This document shows, piece by piece, positions 1-9,337 of a stretch of 64,000 nucleotides of DNA (within the stretch, counting starts at the first letter, position 1; each line of letters begins with the position of its first letter). Below the pieces are notes generated by a model. That model was not told where the DNA came from, ran no database searches, and worked only from the letters and a program-made list of their open reading frames with translations. Where the stretch lies: NCBI GenBank assembly GCA_041389495.1, contig JAWKRT010000002.1, positions 1,054,001 through 1,118,000 of the forward strand, given 5' to 3'. The position numbers and the translations under genes were made by a program. This DNA comes from Myxococcota bacterium (GTDB lineage Bacteria > Myxococcota_A > UBA9160 > UBA4427).

Positions 1-819
1 GCGGACTGGATCGGCTACGGGCCGAGCACGCAGCCGATCGGCGGGCTCGTGCACCTGTGGAACTACCGCGGCCAGGACTTTCCGGCCGGGTCGGGCGCGA
101 TCTTCCCCGACCACCTCGCGGGGCGCCTCGCCGCCGTCGCCGCGCTCGCCGCGCTCGTGCGGCGCGAGCGCACCGGCCGCGGCGGCCACTGCGAGACCGC
201 GCAGGCCGAGGCCGTCGTCGGCGTGCTCGGCGACCTGCTGCTGAAGGAGGGCGTCGAGCCGGGCAGCGTCGTGCCGCTCGGCAACCGCAGCCTGCGCGGC
301 GCGCCGTGGGGCACGTTCCGCTGCAAGGGCGACGAGCAGTGGGTCACGATCACGTGCCGCGACGACGACGACTGGGGGCGCCTGCGCCTCGCGCTCGGCG
401 ACCCGGACTGGGCGAAGCGCGACGAGCTGCGCCGCGCCGCGGGCCGCTTCGCCGCGCAGGACGAGCTCGAGGCGAAGCTCGCCGAGTGGACGGCGAAGCA
501 GACGCGCCTCGAGGTCGTCGCGGCGTGCCAGATGTTCGGCGTGCCCGCGGCGCCCATGTACACGGGCACCGACCAGGCGTCGGATGCGCACTACCAGGCG
601 CGCGGCTACCTGCGCTGGCGCGACCAGCAGGATCTCGGCTGGATGTGCTTCGAGGGCCCCTGCTTCCGCGCGAGCGGCATGACCGACGTCGACGTGCACC
701 AGGCGCCGCTCCTCGGCGAGCACACGCGCGCGCTCGCGCGCGAGCGGCTCGCGCTCGGCGACGAGGAGATCGAGAAGCTCGTCGCCGCCGGCACGCTCGA
801 GGTGCCGCGCACGGGATGA
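1..819 (+). CDS. CaiB/BaiF-type (class III) CoA-transferase, 5' truncated
   Basis: C-terminal 272 residues of a family III CoA-transferase, which moves CoA between acyl groups by an aspartyl-anhydride mechanism. The frame is open from base 1, so the N-terminal part with the catalytic Asp lies outside the window. Visible family hallmarks are GYGPSTQPIGG near the edge, the segment DHLAGRLAAVAALAAL, the GRGGHCETAQAEA stretch and a C-terminal substrate lobe ending in LGEHTRALARE. It closes 19 bp before the start of a BASS transporter, so the two may be co-transcribed. The substrate cannot be told from this fragment. Confidence 0.93.
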   Translation, partial: ADWIGYGPSTQPIGGLVHLWNYRGQDFPAGSGAIFPDHLAGRLAAVAALAALVRRERTGRGGHCETAQAEAVVGVLGDLLLKEGVEPGSVVPLGNRSLRGAPWGTFRCKGDEQWVTITCRDDDDWGRLRLALGDPDWAKRDELRRAAGRFAAQDELEAKLAEWTAKQTRLEVVAACQMFGVPAAPMYTGTDQASDAHYQARGYLRWRDQQDLGWMCFEGPCFRASGMTDVDVHQAPLLGEHTRALARERLALGDEEIEKLVAAGTLEVPRTG

Positions 820-838
820 GCGCGGGGGTGGAGCGCGC

Positions 839-1699
839 GTGACGACCTGGATCACCGAGGCGCTCGTCCCGGCCGCGATGTTCGCGCTGATGGTCGGCAT
901 GGGGCTCACGCTCGCGCCGGCCGACTTCCGGCGCATCGCGGCCTATCCGCGGCCGACCGTCGTCGGCACGCTCCTCCAGCTCGTGGCCATGCCGCTCGCG
1001 GGCATCGCGCTCGCGCACCTGTTCGCGCTCCCGCCGCTGCTGGCCGTCGGGCTCGTGATCGTCGCCGCGTGCCCGGGCGGCACGATGTCGAACCTGGTCG
1101 CGCACCTCGGGCGCGCGGACGCCGCGCTCTCGGTCACGCTCACCGCCACCGCGACGGCGGCGACGCTGTTCACGCTGCCGCTCTGGGTGCGCGCCGTGCA
1201 CGATGCGGGCGGTGCGCCGCTCGACATGCCCGTGCTCGAGACCGCGGCGCGGCTCGGCGCGTTCACCGTCCTGCCCGTCGCGCTCGGGATGCTCCTGCGC
1301 GCCGTCCGGCCGGCGCTCGCGCGCTTCGAGCGCGCGCTCTCCGTCGGGAGCGCCGTCGTGATCGTCGCGGGGCTCGCGTGGGAGTCGTCGTCGGCGGGCG
1401 ACCTGCCGATCGCCGAGAGCCTCGCGCCCGCGGCGTGGCTCTGCGCGCTCGCCTTCGCGATGGGCTGGATCGTTCCGCTCGCGACGGGGGCGAGTGCGCG
1501 CGAGGCCGCGACCGTCGCGATCGAGCTCTGCGTCAAGAACACCGTGCTCGGGCTCGTGCTCGCGACGTCGTCGTTCGACGCGATCGACCCCGCCGTCCCG
1601 ATCGCGGCGTTCATGACCTTCCAGATGCTCGGCGCCTTCGCCTCGATCGGCCTCCTGTGGGGCTGGGCGCGCTTCGCGGTGCGACCGGCCGGCGCCTAG
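839..1699 (+). CDS. Bile acid:sodium symporter (BASS/SBF) family transporter
   Basis: 286-residue polytopic inner-membrane protein of the BASS/SBF type, probably a sodium-coupled importer of organic anions. Hydrophobic segments run through the whole length. The family signatures are CPGGTMSNLVAHL near residues 80-92 and ELCVKNTVLGLVLATSS near residues 226-242, matching the two unwound crossover regions that bind sodium. GTG is the start, 19 bp after the CoA-transferase stop. Its TAG stop is interleaved with the stop of the convergent DUF3604 gene in the palindrome CTAG. Next to a CoA-transferase, import of a carboxylate is plausible, but the substrate is unknown. Confidence 0.9.
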   Translation: MTTWITEALVPAAMFALMVGMGLTLAPADFRRIAAYPRPTVVGTLLQLVAMPLAGIALAHLFALPPLLAVGLVIVAACPGGTMSNLVAHLGRADAALSVTLTATATAATLFTLPLWVRAVHDAGGAPLDMPVLETAARLGAFTVLPVALGMLLRAVRPALARFERALSVGSAVVIVAGLAWESSSAGDLPIAESLAPAAWLCALAFAMGWIVPLATGASAREAATVAIELCVKNTVLGLVLATSSFDAIDPAVPIAAFMTFQMLGAFASIGLLWGWARFAVRPAGA

Positions 1700-3716
1700 C
1701 CTCGCGGCGCGACCCAGACGGGCGACGTCCACGCGCGCTCCTGGATCGTGCGCACGCGGCCCGGCTCCGCGCACGAGGCGGGAGCCGCGTCGCCGGCCTC
1801 GAGGCACTGCCACTGGTCGTAGCGGCAGGAGGGGTTCTCGACGACGCGCGCGTAGTACACGGCGGGCAGCGCGGGGTCGAAGTCGGGGTCGGTCCAGACG
1901 GTGCAGAGCGCGTCGTGTCCGGGCCCGCGCGGCGCGCAGGTGGCGAGGTCGACGTCCGCGGCGCCGTCCGGTGTGCCGGCGACGTCGACGACGCGCTCGT
2001 GCAGGGCGCCGTCGGAGTCGACCCATCCCTTCACGATCTGGATGCGCTGCAGCAGCCCGCCGGGCGCGCCCGGGTCGCGGTGCGCGAGCGCGAACAGACG
2101 CAGCGCGCGGCCTTCGGCGGCCGGCGCGGCGCCGGCCTCGAGCACGCCGCCCATCGGCACGCCGCTCGCGTAGGCCTTCGCGATCGCGCCCGGGTCGTCG
2201 CACAGGTCGGGGTCGAGGTCGAAGCCCGCGAACAGGCGCGGCGCGATGCGCGGGCCGCTCGTGCCGAACACCTCGCGGCGCACGAACGCGTCGAAGATCG
2301 CGTCGCGCGCGTTCTCGGTGGCCCACGCGCCGACGAGCCCGCCCGGGTTGTTGTGCGCGTTGCCGTAGGTGCCGGTCGAGAGCGTCGCGCGCACGGCGAG
2401 GTCGGCGTCCGCGATGCCGAGGTGCCCGGGGAAGGTCCGCTCGGCGACGCCGCCGGCGAGCGCGTTGTGCGTGTCCGTGCTCGCCATCAGGCCGAAGCGG
2501 AACGGGTTGACGCCGAGGCGCTGCTCCTCGCGCAGGCCGACCGTGAGCGCGTAGCGCGCGTAGCTGCCGGGCGAGAGGCACTTCGGGCCGAGCCGCGGGA
2601 TGGCGTCGGCGAGCGGCCCGTCCCAGCACTCGCCCGGGTCGTCGCCGAGGATCGGCAGCTCGTACTTCTCGAAGTCGCAGAGCTCGTCGGCGTCGCCGAG
2701 GATGCCGCCGGGCGCGTTCGGCAGGCACTCGGAGTCGCCCTTGTGCTGCATCACCTCGACCATCGGCTCGGAGAGCGCGCGCAGGCGCGCGCGCTCGGCC
2801 TGCGCGGCGCTGCTCCACGCGCCCGGGTAGTCGACCGCGAACATCCGCCCGTTGCTGATGTTCGAGTTGTGCGGGATGGCGATCGAGTCGCAGCCGGTGC
2901 CCGTGGCGTCGCACGTCTCCTGGAGGCGCGCCCACAGCTCCCACTCGCGCTGGACCTCGAGGTAGGAGATCGGGCGCGGCGGCACGGTGGCGTTGCGGAA
3001 GATCACGTTGCGGTGGAGGTTCGAGCCGAGGCGGTGCGAGCTGTACTCGTAGCCGATGAACGTCGTGCGCGCGCAGCGCGAGCTCGGGTCGTTCCAGGCC
3101 TCCGCCGCGTCGACGATCGCGCGCCACGCGACGGCGGTGCGCGCGAGGCAGCGCGCGTTGTCCGCGCCGCACACGTCGTCGTGGCGCCACGGGAACGGCA
3201 GCATGATGAACTTGCCGAGCGGGCTGTCGATCGGCGTGCGCGCGGCGCGGATCGCCCGGCAGCTCTCGCTCTCGTAGACCTCGCTCGAGGCGTCCGCGCA
3301 CAGCAGCGTCTCGCCCAGGAACTCCGAGTGGTCGGTCACGGCGGCGAAGTCGAGCGGGCGGTCGATGCGGACCGTGCGCGTCGGCGCTCCGGACGCGTCG
3401 AGCGGCGGGAGGCCGACGGGCTCGCCGAACGCGTAGCGATAGGCGTCGGCCGGCTCGAGCGCGAGGTCGTACTGGCGCGCGTCGCTCGAGAACGAGGTGT
3501 GGACGTGCAGGTCGCCGAAGTACGGCCGGCGCAGCTCGTCGTGCTCCTCGCACGGCGCGCGCTGCGCGGCGGCGAGCGCCGAGAGCGCGCCCGTCATCGC
3601 GTCGCCGCGCACGCGGTAGTCGTCGAAGTCGACGTCCTCGGTGCACGCGAGCGCGGCGAGGAGACCGAGGCCGCCGAGCGCGGCGCGGACGGCGCCGCGC
3701 CGCGCCGCGCGCGTCG

Positions 3717-3720
<4 letters not shown>
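1696..3720 (-). CDS. DUF3604 domain-containing exported protein
   Basis: 674-residue DUF3604 protein. This family is PHP-like, with an unestablished reaction. Residues 1-27 form a basic then hydrophobic signal ending LLAALAC, a loose lipobox, so it is probably exported and perhaps lipidated. PHP-like metal motifs are GDLHVHTSFSSDA (near residue 73), AVTDHSEFLGE (near 122), an internal IAIPHNSN and LMASTDTHNA. GTG at 3720 is chosen because it overlaps the TGA of the upstream amidohydrolase as GTGA, suggesting translational coupling. Annotated relatives are often found beside sulfatases or amidohydrolases, as here. Confidence is high for the family and low for the function. Confidence 0.9.
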
Positions 3721-5459
<1,739 letters not shown>

Positions 5460-5564
5460 GGTGTCCCTCCTGGTGCGGCCCGCGCGGCGCGCCCGTGCGA
5501 CGCGCATCCTAGCCGCGTCGCGCGCGCGCGGGGGAGGCGGTCGCCGCACCCCGCCTCCCTATCT

Positions 5565-7028
5565 ATGCTGCGCCCCGCATGTCGGCCCCTCCTCCTCCCT
5601 GCGGCCCCGCGCGCGGCGCGCGCCGGCCGCGTCGCGGTCGCGCTGGCCGCCGCGTCCGCGGCGCTCGCGGGCTGCGGCGACCCCGGGCCCGCCGCGCCGC
5701 CGAACGTCCTGCTGGTCGTCGTCGACACGCTGCGCGCCGATCACACCTCGCTCCACGGCTACCCGCGCGACACGACGCCGAACCTCGCGGCCTTCGCCGA
5801 GGGCGGCCTCGTCTTCGAGCGCGCGCGCGCGTCGTCGTCGTGGACGAAGCCGTCGACGGCCAGCCTGATGACGGGCCTGTCCGCGGCCCAGCACGGCGTC
5901 GAGCAGGAGGACGGCCGTCTGCCCGACGCGGCCGCGACGCTCGCCGAGGTGCTGTGGGCGAGCGGCTATCGCACGGGCCTCTTCTCGGACAACCCGTTCG
6001 TGTCGCGCGGCTTCGGCTTCGCGCAGGGCTTCGAGCACGTCTACGACTACGCGAGCCGCGAGATCGCGCGGCCGTCCGGCGAGACGTACGACCTGTCCGA
6101 CGCAGGCGCCGTGCGCAAGGACGAGCTCGCCGACTGGAAGCACCGCGCGGGCGCGCCGGCGATCGATCGCGAGCTGCTCGCGTGGCTCGCGTCGATTCCC
6201 GAGAGCGAGCCCTGGTTCGCGCACGTCCAGTACATGGAGCCGCACTGGCCCTACGCGCCGCCGCCGCCGTTCGACGCGAAGTTCACCGACGCGCCGATCC
6301 GGCGCTCCGAGCTGCCCAACCTCTGGGGCGTCGCGACGGGCTTCGCGGGCGCGGAGCGCGGCACCGAGGTGGGCGAGGCCGAGCGACAGCGGCTCGTCGA
6401 CGCCTACGACGCGATGGTCGCCTACTGGGACGACTGCTTCGGTCGGCTCGTCGCGCAGCTCGAATCGTGGGGGAGGCTGCGCAACACGATCGTCGTCGTC
6501 ACGTCCGACCACGGCGAGGGCTTCTTCGAGCACGGCGTGTGGGCGCACCAGAACAGCCTGTACGAGGAGCTCGTGCGCGTCCCGCTCGTGATCCGCGGGC
6601 CCGGCATCGCGAGCGGGCGCATCGCGCGCGACGTCGCGTCGATGCGCGTGGTCGGCACGCTGCTCGCGCTCACCGGTCACGACGCGCGCGATCTCGGCGC
6701 CGGCGGGACGCTCCTCGACGAGGACGCGCCCGCCTGGCAGGCGCGTCTCGAGCGCGACGGCCGCACGCTCGTCGCGACGCTCGACCGCGGGCGCAAGTGG
6801 ATCTTCCACCGCTGGGAGGACGGCGCGCGCGTCGAGGCGTTCGACCTCGCGCGCGACCCCGACGAGCGGCTCGACCGCGCGCCGGCGCTGTCCGATCACG
6901 GCGAGCGCCTGCGCGCGCGCGTCGAGCGCGAGCTCGCGCTCGAGCGCGAGAGCGGGCTCGCGCGGGCGGCGGCGCGCATCGGCGACGACACGCGCGAGGC
7001 GCTGCGCGCGCTCGGCTACGCCGAGTGA
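5565..7028 (+). CDS. Sulfatase-fold (alkaline phosphatase superfamily) lipoprotein
   Basis: 487-residue protein with a lipoprotein signal ending LAGC (Cys near residue 38), so probably an envelope lipoprotein. The sulfatase/phosphatase fold is clear: VVVDTLRADH with metal ligand Asp54, and VVVTSDHGEGFFEHG with Asp315-His316. At the nucleophile site the sequence is WTKPSTASLMTG (residues 93-104), so Thr94 stands where classical sulfatases have the Cys or Ser of C/S-x-P-x-R that becomes formylglycine. It may therefore be a phosphodiesterase or phosphotransferase rather than a sulfatase. The ATG at 5565 lacks a clear Shine-Dalgarno site. It is divergent from the amidohydrolase and convergent with the MFS gene. 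Confidence 0.9.
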   Translation: MLRPACRPLLLPAAPRAARAGRVAVALAAASAALAGCGDPGPAAPPNVLLVVVDTLRADHTSLHGYPRDTTPNLAAFAEGGLVFERARASSSWTKPSTASLMTGLSAAQHGVEQEDGRLPDAAATLAEVLWASGYRTGLFSDNPFVSRGFGFAQGFEHVYDYASREIARPSGETYDLSDAGAVRKDELADWKHRAGAPAIDRELLAWLASIPESEPWFAHVQYMEPHWPYAPPPPFDAKFTDAPIRRSELPNLWGVATGFAGAERGTEVGEAERQRLVDAYDAMVAYWDDCFGRLVAQLESWGRLRNTIVVVTSDHGEGFFEHGVWAHQNSLYEELVRVPLVIRGPGIASGRIARDVASMRVVGTLLALTGHDARDLGAGGTLLDEDAPAWQARLERDGRTLVATLDRGRKWIFHRWEDGARVEAFDLARDPDERLDRAPALSDHGERLRARVERELALERESGLARAAARIGDDTREALRALGYAE

Positions 7029-7047
7029 GGAGGGCCGCCCGGCGCGC

Positions 7048-8352
7048 TCACGCCTCGCGCGGCCCGACCGGCGCCGTCGGTGCGTCGGCGAGCGCGCCCG
7101 CGCCCTTCGCGGCGCCCTGCGGCACGCGCAGGAACGCGAACATCAGCGCCGCCACCGCGAGCGCCGCGAGCTCGGCCGCGAAGACGGGCGAATAGCTTCC
7201 GGCCGCATCGCGCAGCACGCCGGCGAGCCAGGTCGCGGGCGCGATGATCGGGAGCGCGACGAGCCCGGCGAGGCCCATCACCTCCGCGAACGCGCGCCGT
7301 CCGAAGCAGGCGCCGATCAGCACGGCCTGGAGCGGCGCGGCCGCGCCGATGCCGAGGCCGAAGAGCGCGCCCGCGGCGACGAGCACCTCGAGCGAGGGGC
7401 GCGTCGCGAGCAGCGCCCAGCCCGCGGCGAGCAGCGCGGCGTTCGCCCACAGCGCGACGCGCGGCGCGACCGCGCTCGCGAGCGCGCCGAACGCGAGCTT
7501 CCCGACGAGCGAGCCCGCGGCGAACGCCGCGAACACGCCGCCGAGCTCGGTCGACGCGATGCCGAGCTCCTTCTCCGCGAACGGCGGCAGGTGCATCGTG
7601 CTCACGAGCGGCGACGCGAACACGAGGCCGAGCCCGAGCGCGATCAGGTAGAAGTCGAGCCGGCGCAGGACGTGGCCGGCGACCGACCCCTCCGCGGGCA
7701 CGTCGGCCTCGGGCGGCGCGTGGGCGTCGCCGTCGGCGTGCTGGCCCACCTCCTCGGGGCTCTTCACGACGAGCAGCGCGAAGGCCGGGAGCGCGAGGGC
7801 GAGCGCCGCGAGCGCCATCGCGCGCAGCGCCGTGCGCCAGCCGAGCGCGTCGATCGCGAGCGCCGCGAGCGGCGGGCCGACCGCGCTCGCGAGCGTCGCG
7901 CCCGCGACCGCGACGCCGACGGCGAGCCCGCGCCGCCGCACGAACCAGCGGCTCACGAGCGCGATCGACGGCATCGGCCCGAACGCCGCGATGCCGAGCG
8001 CCGCGAAGAGGCAGATGCCGAGCGCGAGCGCGGGCAGCGTCGTCGCGTGCGACGCGATCCACAGGCCGGCGCCGAGCAGCGCGACGCCGCCCATCATGAT
8101 CAGCTTCTGCGGCCCGGCGTCGAGCCAGCGGCCGAGGAAGGGCGAGACGAGCGCCATCAGCAGGATGCACAGCGTCGGGCCGGCGGAGATGACGGCCGTC
8201 GTCGTCTCGAACTCGCGCTCGAGCGTCGTGACGAAGACGCCCGCGGACGCGAGCCCGGCGGCGTTCGCGACGAGCTGCGCGACGAAGGCCGCGGCGGTGA
8301 CGCGCCAGCCGAAGAAGGCGGGCGGAGCGGTGGCGGGTGCGGGGGAGGGCAT
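7048..8352 (-). CDS. MFS transporter
   Basis: 434-residue major facilitator superfamily carrier with about twelve hydrophobic segments. The loop after helix 2 reads SPFLGRWLDAGPQKL, a version of the MFS motif A. A hydrophilic central loop (about residues 196-222, rich in Asp, Ala and Glu) separates the two halves. The start of the second half is RRLDFYLIALGLGLVFASPLVSTMHL, resembling monocarboxylate/oxalate-type carriers; that substrate assignment is only suggestive. The ATG at 8352 is used. It converges on the sulfatase-fold gene with 19 bp between stops and is divergent from the amidohydrolase-like gene at 8473. Confidence 0.9.
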   Translation of the reverse strand: MPSPAPATAPPAFFGWRVTAAAFVAQLVANAAGLASAGVFVTTLEREFETTTAVISAGPTLCILLMALVSPFLGRWLDAGPQKLIMMGGVALLGAGLWIASHATTLPALALGICLFAALGIAAFGPMPSIALVSRWFVRRRGLAVGVAVAGATLASAVGPPLAALAIDALGWRTALRAMALAALALALPAFALLVVKSPEEVGQHADGDAHAPPEADVPAEGSVAGHVLRRLDFYLIALGLGLVFASPLVSTMHLPPFAEKELGIASTELGGVFAAFAAGSLVGKLAFGALASAVAPRVALWANAALLAAGWALLATRPSLEVLVAAGALFGLGIGAAAPLQAVLIGACFGRRAFAEVMGLAGLVALPIIAPATWLAGVLRDAAGSYSPVFAAELAALAVAALMFAFLRVPQGAAKGAGALADAPTAPVGPREA

Positions 8353-8472
8353 CCGCGCAGCTTCGCCAGCGGATGCGTGCCGCGTCAAGCGCGGGCGCGC
8401 CTCGGGGCGCGCGGCCCGGGCTCGCGCGCGCGGCCTCGGATGGTGTAGGAAGGGGCGCGAAGGAGACGCTCC

Positions 8473-9336
8473 ATGCCCATGCCCAGCGGCATCGGGATCA
8501 TCGACACGATGATCTCGTTCCCGACCTCCGACTTCTCGCAGTACGACTTCATCCGCAAGCAGCTCAAGGACGCGCAGTCGCGCGACTCGTACGACTTCCC
8601 CGTCGAGTACATGTTCAAGAACGTGCCGAAGGAGCTGTACGGCGCGTCCAACCCGATCGACATCACGCTCCACGAGATGGACCGCTACGGCATCGAGATG
8701 GGACTGATCGGCGTCGAGAGCGAGGTGTCGCAGCGCGCGCTCAAGGACCACCCCGACCGCTTCCTCGCGCAGGGCAACGTCGACCCGAACACCGGGATGG
8801 AAGGCGTCCGCAAGATGGTGCGCCAGTACGAGGAGTTCGGCGTGCGCTCGTTCTCGGCGTTCCCGGCGGGCTTCATGCCGCAGGTGCCGATCAACGACGC
8901 GAAGTTCTACCCGATCTACGCCAAGTGCGTGGAGCTCGGCGTGCCGATCTTCGTGTGCGCCGGCGTGCCCGGCCCGCGCTTCCCGATGGCGTGCCAGAAG
9001 GTCGAGCTGATCGACCAGGTCATGTACGACTTCCCCGAGCTCGTCTTCGTGACGCGCCACGGCTGCGAGCCGTGGGAGAAGCTCGCCATGAAGCTCATGC
9101 TCAAGTGGCCGAACCTCTACTACTCGACGTCCGCGTTCGCGCCCAAGCACTACCCCGAAGAGATCGTCAAGTACGCGAACTCGCGCGGCGCCGACCGCAT
9201 CATCTACGGCGGCTACTTCCCGATGGGGCTCTCGCTCGAGCGCATCATGACGGACATGCCGCACGTGCCGTTCAAGGACCACGTCTGGCCGAAGTTCCTG
9301 CGCGAGAACGCGATGAAGGTGCTCAAGCTCGCCTAG
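8473..9336 (+). CDS. Amidohydrolase-2 family protein lacking the usual metal ligands
   Basis: 287-residue TIM-barrel protein of the amidohydrolase-2 (ACMSD-like) family. The fold-level landmarks are present (GLIGVESEVSQRAL, VDPNTGMEGVRKM, VFVTRHGCEPWEK, IIYGGYFPMGLSLERI). The usual N-terminal I-D-x-H-x-H metal pair reads IDTMIS (Met13, Ser15), and the distal G-S-D-Y-P Asp is Tyr248. Only His196 of the canonical ligand set is obvious, so metal-dependent hydrolysis or decarboxylation is doubtful. ATG is preceded by AAGGAG. The next gene begins one base after its stop, so the two are probably one transcript. Start, length and integrity look normal; this is not a decaying gene. Confidence 0.87.
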   Translation: MPMPSGIGIIDTMISFPTSDFSQYDFIRKQLKDAQSRDSYDFPVEYMFKNVPKELYGASNPIDITLHEMDRYGIEMGLIGVESEVSQRALKDHPDRFLAQGNVDPNTGMEGVRKMVRQYEEFGVRSFSAFPAGFMPQVPINDAKFYPIYAKCVELGVPIFVCAGVPGPRFPMACQKVELIDQVMYDFPELVFVTRHGCEPWEKLAMKLMLKWPNLYYSTSAFAPKHYPEEIVKYANSRGADRIIYGGYFPMGLSLERIMTDMPHVPFKDHVWPKFLRENAMKVLKLA

Positions 9337-9337
9337 C

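Noticed and set aside
350..3646. Very long open frames opposite or across real genes, for instance 350-3646 minus and 1069-3819 plus.
   Set aside because: They are Arg/Ala-rich translations of alternative frames, a side effect of GC-rich codons, with no domains and no plausible starts.
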